A DNA stretch of 64,000 nucleotides, from positions 117,271-181,270 of the forward strand of contig SVHM01000003.1 in assembly GCA_015055815.1 (NCBI GenBank). The letters run 5' to 3'. Shown here piece by piece: positions 33,989 through 43,700 of this stretch. A model generated the notes under the pieces. The model did no database searches. It was given only the letters and a program-made list of their open reading frames with translations, and had not been told where the DNA came from. The DNA comes from Clostridiales bacterium (GTDB lineage: Bacteria; Bacillota; Clostridia; Christensenellales; UBA1242). The position numbers and the translations under genes are program-made. Every line of letters begins with the position of its first letter. Positions within the stretch are counted from its first letter, which is position 1.

Positions 33989-35629
33989 CTAGAATAATCC
34001 TGAAATTTTTCCGCTGTTTGTAATTTTCATGCCCATACTAGCGGGGGTTTTGCTTAAGCCCGGCATAAGCATTATATCGCCCGCAATTGCTACCAAAAAT
34101 TCACTTCCACTTCTTATTTCAATGTCTCTAATAGCTATTTCAAAGTTTTCTGGAGCGCCAATAAGTTTGGCATTATCGCTAAGCGAATATTGTGTTTTTG
34201 CAATACAAATAGGGAATTTATTCATGCCTAAATTATTAATGGTTGCAATACTTTCTTTGGCTTTGTCTGTAAAAATTACTCCGCTTGCACCATAAACTTT
34301 TTTGGCAATGTTACCAATTTTTTCTTCAATTGTTTCGTCTAATTGATATGAAAATTGGAAGTTGTTTTCTTCATTACAAGCGTCCATTACTGCATTTGCC
34401 AAGTCAATTGCACCTTCTCCACCGCTTGTCCATGCATCATTTATTGCATAACTTACGTTTAGCGATTTTAGTTTGTTTAATACAAGTTCTACTTCTTTTG
34501 GAGTGTCGCTAGTGTATTTGTTAAGAGTGACAACAAGTGGTAATTTGTAGGTGTTTTTAATAATACCAATATGTCTAAGAAGATTGCCCATACCTTTTTC
34601 AAGTAGTTCAATATTTTCTTCTTTTAAATTGTTTTTATTACATCCGCCATGAAGCTTCAAAGCTTGAATTGTTGCTACCAAAACAACTGCATCTGGTTTC
34701 AAATTGCCAATTCTGCATTTGATATCAAAAAACTTTTCAGCGCCTAAATCTGCACCAAATCCCGCTTCGGTAATGGTGTAGTCGGCAAGTGACATTGATA
34801 ATTTTGTAGCTTCAATACTATTGCATCCATGAGCAATATTTGCAAAAGGACCCAAGTGAACTATAGCAGGTGTTCCTTCCAGAGTTTGCACTAAATTTGG
34901 CTTCAATGCGTCTTTAAGTAAAATTGCCATAGCGTCTTGTGCTTTTAATTGTTTTGCAAAAATAGGCTTGCCTTTTTTGTTAAGTCCAACAAGGATATTT
35001 CCAAGTCGTCTCTTTAAGTCATTAATACTATCAGACAAACACATTATTGCCATAATTTCACTTGCAGAAGTTATAGAAAAGCTATCTTCTCTTGGGCTTT
35101 CAATCTTTGTTTGTCCAACAGTTACCGACCTTAATGCTCTGTCGTTCATGTCCATACATCTATGGAATAAAACTTTGTCAATTCCAAGAGTGTTTCCTTG
35201 GAAAATATGATTGTCTATCATTGCGCAAAGTAAGTTGTTTGCTGAAGTAATAGCATGAAAATCACCCGTAAAATGAAGATTGATATCTTCCATAGGTATA
35301 ACTTGACTTCTACCGCCGCCAGTTGCTCCGCCTTTTATTCCAAATACTGGACCCAAAGATGGCTCTCTAAGAGCAAGGCAAACTGACTTGTTAAGTTTGG
35401 CTAGCCCGTCAGCAAGTCCAATTGAAACGGTTGTTTTACCAATTCCTGCTGAAGTTGGGTTGATTGCGGTCACTAATACTAGCTTGCCTTTTTTCTCGCC
35501 AGATTTTTTGTTGATTTTACATTTGTAATCGCCGTATGGAATGATGTCTTTATTTTTAAGACCTAATTTTTTGGCTATTTCTCTAATTTTTTTAGGTTTT
35601 ACTGAATTTGCAATTTCTATATCTGTCAT
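33989..35629 (-). CDS. fhs: Formate-tetrahydrofolate ligase
   Basis: A 546-residue ligase that makes 10-formyltetrahydrofolate from formate, tetrahydrofolate and ATP. Family blocks: LVTAINPTSAGIGKTT (P-loop; the common GEGKTT is GIGKTT here), REPSLGPVFGIKGGATGGG, NLHFTGDFHAI, TEAGFGADLGAEKFFDIKCR, and the C-terminal MLMPGLSKTPASMGM. It feeds purine synthesis and, in acetogens, the Wood-Ljungdahl pathway; no other pathway gene is in the window. GGAGG precedes the ATG, which overlaps the preceding stop (ATGA). Confidence 0.95.
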   Translation of the reverse strand: MTDIEIANSVKPKKIREIAKKLGLKNKDIIPYGDYKCKINKKSGEKKGKLVLVTAINPTSAGIGKTTVSIGLADGLAKLNKSVCLALREPSLGPVFGIKGGATGGGRSQVIPMEDINLHFTGDFHAITSANNLLCAMIDNHIFQGNTLGIDKVLFHRCMDMNDRALRSVTVGQTKIESPREDSFSITSASEIMAIMCLSDSINDLKRRLGNILVGLNKKGKPIFAKQLKAQDAMAILLKDALKPNLVQTLEGTPAIVHLGPFANIAHGCNSIEATKLSMSLADYTITEAGFGADLGAEKFFDIKCRIGNLKPDAVVLVATIQALKLHGGCNKNNLKEENIELLEKGMGNLLRHIGIIKNTYKLPLVVTLNKYTSDTPKEVELVLNKLKSLNVSYAINDAWTSGGEGAIDLANAVMDACNEENNFQFSYQLDETIEEKIGNIAKKVYGASGVIFTDKAKESIATINNLGMNKFPICIAKTQYSLSDNAKLIGAPENFEIAIRDIEIRSGSEFLVAIAGDIMLMPGLSKTPASMGMKITNSGKISGLF

Positions 35630-36582
35630 ACTACCTCCGGTTTATCTGGATATATTGGTGTAAATGCTTCCGCAAAATAATCTCTACTATTTTCAATTGT
35701 AAGTGGCTTAGGCATACCTACGTCATCCCTGTCTACTTCTCTTCCCGAGTCGTCGTTTAAGTAAGTTTCGCCAATTTCATCTTCTGTATAAGGTAAAAAT
35801 GCTTGCAGTGCGTGGAACACAACGGTAAATTTAATTCTACAGTCAGAGTGGTCGTTTGTTAGCGGTACTCCTGGAAGGGTAACTACGGCTTTGTTTAAAA
35901 ATCCAACCGAAACATTGGTTGCAACTCCACCCACTTCTTGTAAAACGTGTTTTCCAGCACTGCCTACCGTTTGACCTTTCATAACATAGTAATAATAATT
36001 GTCTTCTGGGAATGTGTGCTGGTCGCCATCAAATACCCATTTGCCAACTTCAGAGTCGTCATTTATTGCTTTCTCTTTAAGTTGTGGCCAAATCCAATTA
36101 TATATATCCCTTGCAACATTTACAATGTTAGGGTTGTCAGCACTTCCGTCAGATGAATTTGGATATATTACCGACCCCGATGGGTCTGTTATAGTCATCA
36201 TAACTCTTGCTCTTAAAATTGCGCCAGTTGTTACAATGGTAACTGTTTTATCAACGGGAACTTCTTTTTCCCAAGAAGCACCTTCAATTATTGCTCTTGC
36301 TTCAAATTCAATATTCATACCGGGATAAAGTTTTGTCCACGAAGTTGGCATATTTACAACAAGTTGTTCACTACCGCTAGTTTTCTTTTGCTCGTCATCA
36401 CCAAAATGAATGTATACAGGTCCACCCATATACAAAACATTAGAAGCATGGGTACTTGAGTTAAACCATGCAAGCGTAGAAAGTGTTACAATAGAAGTTA
36501 TCAAAAAAACAGCTAAGTAACAACCAGCTATAATAAAAAACTTTTTTTTCTTTTTTGTGACTTTTCCCTTTTTCTTCTTCAT
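35626..36582 (-). CDS. Exported protein with SipW-type signal region
   Basis: A 318-residue protein. After a very basic head (KKKKGKVTKKKKK) comes one hydrophobic segment (about 15-36) ending STLAWFNSSTHASN, which resembles the SipW-cognate class that includes TasA-like fibre proteins. The mature part is beta-rich with no known catalytic motif, and contains phrases such as TVTIVTTGAILRARV and IKFTVVFHALQAF. The ATG at 36582 is preferred: the longer frame begins at a TTG that is really part of a TTGACA -35 box, and the ATG sits exactly six bases after a -10, so the mRNA is probably leaderless. First gene of the operon with fhs. Confidence 0.7.
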   Translation of the reverse strand: MKKKKGKVTKKKKKFFIIAGCYLAVFLITSIVTLSTLAWFNSSTHASNVLYMGGPVYIHFGDDEQKKTSGSEQLVVNMPTSWTKLYPGMNIEFEARAIIEGASWEKEVPVDKTVTIVTTGAILRARVMMTITDPSGSVIYPNSSDGSADNPNIVNVARDIYNWIWPQLKEKAINDDSEVGKWVFDGDQHTFPEDNYYYYVMKGQTVGSAGKHVLQEVGGVATNVSVGFLNKAVVTLPGVPLTNDHSDCRIKFTVVFHALQAFLPYTEDEIGETYLNDDSGREVDRDDVGMPKPLTIENSRDYFAEAFTPIYPDKPEVV

Positions 36583-36588
36583 ATAAAT

Positions 36589-36618
36589 ATAATATATGTT
36601 TTCCAACCAATTTGTCAA
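36589..36618 (-). promoter_or_regulatory. Promoter of the five-gene operon (leaderless start)
   Basis: TTGACA (36613-36618), 18 bases, TATTAT (36589-36594), six bases, ATG at 36582. Confidence 0.65.
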
Positions 36619-36735
36619 ACTAAATTAACTTAAAATTATAATATTAATTATATATATAATATCCAAAAGTGTTAAAAGTCTATCATTCTAAGTACATATC
36701 AATTTGTATCTAATTGCTAGCATTATACAAAAGAC

Positions 36736-36764
36736 TTTACAATTATACAAAATTTTGTTATAAT
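36736..36764 (+). promoter_or_regulatory. Promoter of the CNNM/CorC-like gene
   Basis: TTTACA (36736-36741), 17 bases, TATAAT (36759-36764) with TGT extension. The 70-base leader contains a CAAGTAGT/ACTACTTG hairpin ahead of the ribosome binding site. Confidence 0.7.
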
Positions 36765-36843
36765 ACCTATGTAAAAAATTTTTACACAAGTAGTAATTTT
36801 AAAAACTACTTGAATTTTATTTATAAGGAGATTTAAAAGAGAA

Positions 36844-38271
36844 ATGGACTCAGGACCGACTGGACAGTTGTGTGCAATGAACTTGGGTGGAGTAAATATC
36901 TGGCTGTTTGTAGTGTCAATACTACTAATTTGTTGCTCGGCATATTTCTCAGCAAGTGAGACTGCATTTTCAACTGTTAATCAAATTAGACTAAAAAGTC
37001 TAGCAGACAATAATGTTAGGGGAGCAAGAAAAGCAATTTATATTACCGAACATTATGAAAAAACATTATCAACAATACTTATTGGTAATAACCTTGTAAA
37101 CATTGGACTAACAACAATTTGTGCTTATATCTTTAGTACAATATTTAAAGACCCAACTGTAGCAAACATTTTAAATACTGTTGTGATGACAATTATAATT
37201 TTAATCTTTGGCGAAATTTTACCAAAGACAATGACTAAGGTTGAACCACAAAAATTTGCGCTTAGAACAAGTGGTATTATGTTCTTCTTAATGAAACTAT
37301 TTACACCGATTTCATTTGTGTTTTTGAAGATGCAAAATATGGCAACAAAGAAGATTAAAAAAGCAAGTGAATTTGTTGAAGAACCATCTGTTACAGAAGA
37401 TGAACTTGAAAGCATAATTGATACCATGGAAGAAGAAGGTGTTATAAGCCCAGAGAACGCAGAAGTTATGCAAGGTGTACTTGAATTGCAAAGCCGTACA
37501 GCATATGATATAATGACACCAAGGGTAGACGTTTCTGCCATAAACTATACAGAAAGTGTCAAAAACATACAAGATATGTTTATAAGTACAATGTACTCAA
37601 GATTGCCAGTTTATGATGAAACAATTGATAAAATTATAGGTGTTCTTAACCAAAAAGATTTCTTCAAAGCAATGCTTTCTGGAGAGAAAATTTATATCAA
37701 AAAAATCATGTCCGAACCACTGTTTATCAACGACAATATGAAGGTGGATGATATCATTAGAAAAATGCAATCTACAAAGAAACATATGGCGATAGTTTTA
37801 GATGAACATGGTGGTACTAGTGGTATAGTTTGTATGGAAGATGCCATTGAAGAAATGGTAGGCGAAATATATGACGAACATGATGAAGTAGAGAAAGAAA
37901 TTATTGATAAGAAAAATGATAACGAGTATATCATTGACCCAGATATGGATATCAAAGATTTATTCGATATGTTAGAAATTGAACACTTACCAGATAGTGA
38001 ATATACATCTGTTGGTGGCTTCCTATTTGGTATGCTTAGTGAAGAACTTCCTGAAGAAGGAAAAGTGATTGTGTATAAAACTGTTGACGAAAGAGTTGTT
38101 GATGGTGTATATGTTTCAGTCCTTGTTGAAATTCACTTTACACTTACAAAAGTTGAAGACAATCGTATCAAAGAAATTTATGTAAAAGTAATTGATGTTA
38201 ATGGTGAAAACAAAGACGATAAAGAAGATGAAGACGTCTCCGACTTTGATAATCCTGCTACTAACGATTAA
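36844..38271 (+). CDS. CNNM/CorC-type membrane protein (DUF21-CBS-CorC)
   Basis: A 475-residue protein of the HlyC/CorC (TlyC) family, relatives of which are implicated in Mg2+ or Na+ handling. A DUF21 transmembrane domain (about 18-185, with SASETAFSTVNQIRLKSLA and IFGEILPKT), two CBS domains (about 222-340, DIMTPRVDV opening) and a CorC_HlyC domain (about 358-440) are in the normal order. The tail is acidic. AAGGAG lies 13 bases before the ATG, a little far; an AGAG is nearer. Monocistronic. Confidence 0.9.
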   Translation: MDSGPTGQLCAMNLGGVNIWLFVVSILLICCSAYFSASETAFSTVNQIRLKSLADNNVRGARKAIYITEHYEKTLSTILIGNNLVNIGLTTICAYIFSTIFKDPTVANILNTVVMTIIILIFGEILPKTMTKVEPQKFALRTSGIMFFLMKLFTPISFVFLKMQNMATKKIKKASEFVEEPSVTEDELESIIDTMEEEGVISPENAEVMQGVLELQSRTAYDIMTPRVDVSAINYTESVKNIQDMFISTMYSRLPVYDETIDKIIGVLNQKDFFKAMLSGEKIYIKKIMSEPLFINDNMKVDDIIRKMQSTKKHMAIVLDEHGGTSGIVCMEDAIEEMVGEIYDEHDEVEKEIIDKKNDNEYIIDPDMDIKDLFDMLEIEHLPDSEYTSVGGFLFGMLSEELPEEGKVIVYKTVDERVVDGVYVSVLVEIHFTLTKVEDNRIKEIYVKVIDVNGENKDDKEDEDVSDFDNPATND

Positions 38272-38285
38272 TTTATAAATTTATG

Positions 38286-38315
38286 TGCTATGGAATTTTC
38301 CATAGCATTTTTTAT
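38286..38315 (+). terminator. Terminator of the CNNM-like gene
   Basis: TGCTATGG with CCATAGCA (38286-38293, 38300-38307) then a T tract. Confidence 0.85.
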
Positions 38316-38434
38316 TTAACCTATGGTTAAAAATTTTTAATTTTTTTTATAAAAGTACTTTTAATTGTATCAAATATGTGCTAAAATATGTTGTAATTTT
38401 GTGATGTTATAATTTTATAAATTTAGGAGAAAAA

Positions 38435-40261
38435 ATGAGAGAAGTTAGAAATATTGCTATCATTGCTCACGTTGACCATGGCAAAACTAGTCTTGTTAAT
38501 GAATTACTTAAACAAGGTAATGTTTTTAGAGACAATCAAGTTATCGAAGATAGAGTAATGGATAGTAATGCGTTAGAAAGAGAAAGGGGAATTACAATCC
38601 TTAGTAAAAATACAGCGGTTTTATATAATGACGTTAAAATTAACATTATAGACACTCCGGGACATGCCGACTTTGGTGGCGAAGTAGAAAGAGTTCTTAA
38701 AATGGTTGATGGTGTTATTTTGGTAGTTGATGCTTACGAAGGCCCAATGCCACAAACAAGATTTGTACTTCAAAAAGCATTGGAACTTAATCATAGAGTA
38801 ATTGTAGTTGTTAATAAAATTGATAAACCAGAAGCAAGGCCAAAAGAAGTAATTGATGAAGTATTAGAATTATTCTTAGAACTTAATGGTACTGAAGAAC
38901 AGTTGGAAAGCCCATTCATATTTGCTTCATGTAGACAGGGAATAGCAAGCAACGACCCAGATGTAATGGGCGTCGATATGAAGCCATTATTTGAGAAAAT
39001 TATTGAGTATATTCCAGCACCAAAATGCGATACAAATGCACCTTTTCAAATGCTAGTTAGTTCAAGTGAACACAATGATTATTTGGGTAAACTTTCAGTT
39101 GGTAAAGTTGAAAGGGGCGTTATTAAAGTTAATGATACTGTTGAAGTAACAAACTATTATGGCGAATGTAAAGCAAAACCATTCAAGGTTGTGAATATTT
39201 TTGCTTATGAAGGCTTAAAAAGGGTTCCTCTTGAAGAAGCTGTAGCGGGTGATATTGTATGTATTGCTGGTAGTCCAGATGTAACAATTGGCGATACAAT
39301 TTGTGATAAAACTTTGGTAGAAGCAATTCCATTTGTAAAAATTAGTGAGCCGTCTGTTCAGATGACTTTTAGTGTAAATAATAGTCCTTTTGCTGGAAAA
39401 GAAGGCAAATTCTGTACTAGTAGACATCTTAGAGATAGACTTATGAAAGAAAGTATAAAAGACTTGAGCTTGAAAGTTCAAGATACAGATAGTGCAGATA
39501 GTTTTACTGTTCTTGGTAGGGGAGAAATGCATATTTCTATCTTAATTGAAAATATGCGTAGAGACGGCTATGAATTTCAAGTTTCAATGCCGAAAGTATT
39601 GTATAAAGAAATTGACGGTGTAAAATATGAGCCAATAGATAGATTTGTGGCAGACATTCCAGAAGATTGCGTTGGCGCTGTTATGAGTGAGCTTGGTAAT
39701 AGAAAGGGTGAACTTGTATCAATGACTTCACATGGTAATAGAAATAGACTTGAATTTTTAATTCCATCTAGGGGATTATTTGGATATAAATCACAATTCC
39801 TAACCGATACAAAAGGCGAAGGAATTATGTCAAGCATATTTGAAAAATATGACGTATTTAAGGGAAATATTGATATGCGTAACTTTGGCGCTCTTATTGC
39901 TTATGAGAATGGGGAAGCGTGTCAATATGGATTATTTAACTCTCAAGAAAGGGGAAGAATGCTTATAACTCCTGGAACAAAGGTTTACGGTGGTATGGTT
40001 GTTGGAATTAACCCTAAGGGAGTAGATATTGTAGTAAATGTATGTAAGAAAAAACAATTAACAAACATGCGTTCATCTGCTAGTGATGAAGCATTGAGAC
40101 TTGAGCCTGCTAAGATAATGACGTTGGAAGAATGTTTGGAGTTTTTGGATGATGATGAACTTTTGGAAGTAACTCCAACTTCACTAAGACTAAGAAAAAT
40201 TATCCTTGACCACGTGGCTCGTGGAAGAAGCGATTTTAGAAAGAAAAACAACATTGAATAA
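38435..40261 (+). CDS. typA: Ribosome-associated GTPase TypA/BipA
   Basis: A 608-residue translational GTPase. G1 AHVDHGKTS at residues 11-19, the RGITI switch, G3 [17 protein letters not shown]4 NKID, then the EF-G-like domains II, III and V and the BipA-specific C-terminal domain (RDLIPSRG-type segment here [18 protein letters not shown]). The length is normal. BipA assists 50S assembly and stress adaptation. AGGAG precedes the ATG. Confidence 0.95.
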   Translation: MREVRNIAIIAHVDHGKTSLVNELLKQGNVFRDNQVIEDRVMDSNALERERGITILSKNTAVLYNDVKINIIDTPGHADFGGEVERVLKMVDGVILVVDAYEGPMPQTRFVLQKALELNHRVIVVVNKIDKPEARPKEVIDEVLELFLELNGTEEQLESPFIFASCRQGIASNDPDVMGVDMKPLFEKIIEYIPAPKCDTNAPFQMLVSSSEHNDYLGKLSVGKVERGVIKVNDTVEVTNYYGECKAKPFKVVNIFAYEGLKRVPLEEAVAGDIVCIAGSPDVTIGDTICDKTLVEAIPFVKISEPSVQMTFSVNNSPFAGKEGKFCTSRHLRDRLMKESIKDLSLKVQDTDSADSFTVLGRGEMHISILIENMRRDGYEFQVSMPKVLYKEIDGVKYEPIDRFVADIPEDCVGAVMSELGNRKGELVSMTSHGNRNRLEFLIPSRGLFGYKSQFLTDTKGEGIMSSIFEKYDVFKGNIDMRNFGALIAYENGEACQYGLFNSQERGRMLITPGTKVYGGMVVGINPKGVDIVVNVCKKKQLTNMRSSASDEALRLEPAKIMTLEECLEFLDDDELLEVTPTSLRLRKIILDHVARGRSDFRKKNNIE

Positions 40262-40274
40262 TGTGTAGAAAAAT

Positions 40275-40308
40275 AAGCACACTACTGAGTAAGTGGTGTG
40301 CTTTTTTC
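40275..40308 (+). terminator. Terminator of typA
   Basis: AAGCACACTACT (40275-40286) with AGTGGTGTGCTT (40292-40303) then TTTTT. Confidence 0.9.
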
Positions 40309-40472
40309 TTGTTTTGTTACCATATAAAGCCATAAGTTATAAATCTATATTGTTATAAAAAAATAATGAAAAGGGATAAGGTGGTGAACAAGAATGGTAA
40401 GCCCCCAAATGAACTTTTTTATTTTTTGACAATAGGTTTATGGTTGTTGACAAAAGCAATTTTTTGAAAATT

Positions 40473-40510
40473 TTAAATCCATAGTTCACTATGGATTTAA
40501 TTTTTTTTAT
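40473..40510 (+). terminator. Second intrinsic terminator upstream of the giant gene
   Basis: A perfect 12-bp stem TTAAATCCATAG/CTATGGATTTAA (40473-40484 with 40489-40500) with a TTCA loop and a long T tract. It insulates the giant gene or ends a short transcript starting near the TTGACA boxes at 40426 and 40448. Confidence 0.8.
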
Positions 40511-40659
40511 TTTTTCTAATTTTAATTAAAAAAATATATATTTAATATAAATTTGTAAAAACTAAAGAAAGTGAAATTTATGGTTTTGTTTAGCCGTTTT
40601 TTACAAAAATCTACATAAAAAACAAAAATATAAAAATTTATTATATATATCTAAATAAT

Positions 40660-40689
40660 TTGACATGCGAGTGTATTTAATATTATTAT
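40660..40689 (+). promoter_or_regulatory. Probable promoter of the giant gene
   Basis: TTGACA (40660-40665), 18 bases, TATTAT (40684-40689). The leader is about 90 bases. Confidence 0.6.
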
Positions 40690-40784
40690 ATATATATAAC
40701 TAAGAATGGAAAATGCTGTCTAGATTTAAATTTCTGGGCAATTAAACTCCATGCCTAAAATATGGCAAAGTATGTGAGGGAAGA

Positions 40785-43700
40785 ATGAGAGACGAAAGAG
40801 CAAGTTTTGAAAGAAAAAATTTGATTATAAAAACATTAATTCTTGTTGTTATGTTTATGCTATCTTTGATGGCGTCAATTTTGTATATCATATCCTATCC
40901 GGTGACAACCATAAGGATATACAATGCAGAGACGCAAGAGTTTATTGATAAGATGACTGTCAGACGAAATTCGCCCCTTGATTATATTATCAACGTCGAA
41001 ACTCCATACGGCTATGATTTCAAATGCTATACATATGAAGACGGGTCAGAGTTTGTTCCGGGCAAAGTTGTAAATCAAGAAGTCATCAATATCTATGCTG
41101 TATATACCGCTAAGTATTTCAGAGTTACATATTATGTTCAAGATACTGATGGTGAATATAATACTCAAGTTGATGGCTGTGAAAGTTTCTTAATTCAGTA
41201 TGGCGATACATTTAATTTGCCTACGGGTAGAATAAATGGAACTCTACAAGGAATATTTGCAAATAATGCTGGTAGGTCGTTTATTGGTTGGACAATTGAC
41301 GAGCTTGCAACTGATGGTGGAGATGCTCAAGTTTATGCTCCAGGTAGCGAACAAATAGTTACAGGGGATTTAAACTATTATGCCGCATGGGAGAAAGATA
41401 CATACTCAGTAAACTTGTGGACTGGTAATGATTATGTTACAACTGATGGAACGCCTATTTTGGAAGGCGGTACGCCAAAGAGAGATGGTAGTGGTCAGTT
41501 TATAATTAAAAATGATAGACTTCATGTTGATAATACCCTTTCAACAATTAGATATTTAGATGACCTAGATTTGTTGATAGATAATTATTCTAGTGTATCA
41601 CTTTCGGAAGAATTGGATGGATTGGGTGCTGAAGAGTATGACTTCTTGGGTTGGTACTTGGAAGATAATTATGTAACAAAAATTTCCGAATACGATATTT
41701 ACATTGATGTTTCTAGTGACGGTGTTCCTTATATGGGTTACAAGGAAGACGGGCAGAAAAAAGAACTTAAGAGAGCAAGGGAAGTAGGCAAAGATGATGA
41801 TGGCAATGGTGTTTATCAATTTGACCTATATGCTAAGTGGCAAAGAAGAGCTTATAACATAACTTTTGATAAGAACTCGAATATCGCTAAAGGCAGAATT
41901 GACAAAATTCAAGTATACAAATATGACGAACTTTATGGTAAGTTCTACAACGAAGGTGTTGGTGGAGATTATGCTCAAGTATCGAATTTTACAAGGGATG
42001 GTCAAAAGCAAGGCAAATATTATAACTACATTAACTTAAGCGATGAAAACGAAATAACAACCAAAACATTTAAAGAAAGCTATACCACTAGCACTGGTAG
42101 AAAGTATAAATTTGTTGGTTGGACAACTAATAGTAATTCAAAAGTAGATGGTACAAAGTGGTACTGTAAATATCTTGTAAAGAATGGCGAAGAACAAACT
42201 AACGAATATAAGCACCTTGTTGGTAAAGATATTACTCTTTATGCACAATGGGAGCCAATTTGGGAAATTAGATACTATGAAAGCACTTCTTCATATTCTG
42301 ACTATAAGGTTAGAGAAGGGATTGAGGGTGAAACGGTAGCACTTTGTGGAAGTGCAGAAGTCGCTAGTTGGGGCTGGTCTTTGAAATATAATAAATTTGC
42401 TGGTTGGACTAGTTCAAAAACAAGTATTTCTCCAGACATTCTTAAATATGAAAATCAACCTAATTTTACACATAAATTTAAAAAGCAAGACCAAGTTCTT
42501 TATGTTGTTTGGGAGCCAATTAAATATGATGTAACTTACATGAAAAATGACGGAACAAACGATAACTATAATAGTTTTATGACGGGATACACTAAGTTCC
42601 CAGGTAGTGATACTGCAAAGAATAAATTCCCTTCATACGTTCCACAAAGAGAAGGTTATAAGTTTGAAGGTTGGTCGTCATATCAATATCAGACAAATGA
42701 ATATGCTCAAGAATTAAGGTCGGGAACTCCAACGGGTGAAAAAGCCGTTTATTCGCCTGGCTCTAGAAATTTAAAAATCACAGGTAATACAGTTGTTTAT
42801 GCTGTATGGTCTGTTAACTATGTTATTACTTATGATGCAAATGGTGGCGAAGGAACAGTAAATCCAGATGTAATGTACTCTTCAAGTAATAATAATAAGA
42901 AATTAAAAATGTCTGTAAAAGGCATTGGCGCTAAGAGTAAAGTGTCAAAATTTGGATATGTCTTTAAAGGCTGGAGACTAAAAGATAGTGCTGGAAATTT
43001 AAATACTGCATATGACTTTAGTTCAAGTTCTACTTACTCATTTGACTTTATTGCAAATGGAACATACGGAAGTGTTTCTCTTTCAAGCAACTCATCAAAA
43101 AAGGCAAATGTTTATTACGAGAAGTCTACCGTAGAAGGTGTTCCTGATAGGGTAATAAAACTTGTTGCTCAATGGGAGCCGATTTCTTATACTTTGACAT
43201 TTATCAATACTGCAGAAGGTCACATTGAAGAAAAAGTAAGAGTAGTTTATGGAAATGACTATACTTTTGATGTGAACTATACCTTTGATGCTGATGCTAG
43301 TAAGTTCCCAAATAAATTGCCGATGACATCTTCGGGTGGTAAATATTTTGATGGATGGTCTTTAGAGCGTGGTACAACGGCTAAATATGGCGTTGGTCTT
43401 ATAGATACACTTACATTTAGTGGAAGCGAACCATTTATTAAGAGTGATATGACATTCTATTCAATATTCACCGTAAAACCTATTGATGTATATTTCAAGG
43501 TGGAAAGGTATAATGCCGACCCTAATGCAGAAAAAGAAATTATCGACTTTGTTACTCCGACAGTTATGAACTATGGCACGCTTATAACATTCCCAAAAAC
43601 TGAGCCAAGCGAAGTAACACACTTTGGAAATGATTTGTACAAATTCACTCATTGGTACTATATTGATAGTAAGACTGGTGAAAAAGTAAAAGTTCAAAAG

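Larger units (their letters stand above)
40309..40784 (+). other. 476-bp non-coding leader region of the giant gene
   Basis: Very AT-rich. It contains a second terminator-like hairpin (40473-40500), a promoter close to the giant gene, an 11-codon ORF with AAGGTGG upstream (ATG at 40394) and an 8-codon ORF (40751-40777, MPKIWQSM) that stops seven bases before the giant start. None of the mini-ORFs is secure as a gene. No known riboswitch consensus was recognised. Confidence 0.5.

Noticed and set aside
40394-40429. 11-codon ORF with AAGGTGG upstream in the giant-gene leader
   Set aside because: Too short to distinguish from chance; it lies before the assigned promoter of the giant gene.
40690-40784. 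Possible riboswitch in the giant-gene leader
   Set aside because: I compared it by eye with c-di-GMP, fluoride and guanidine riboswitch cores and found no convincing match.
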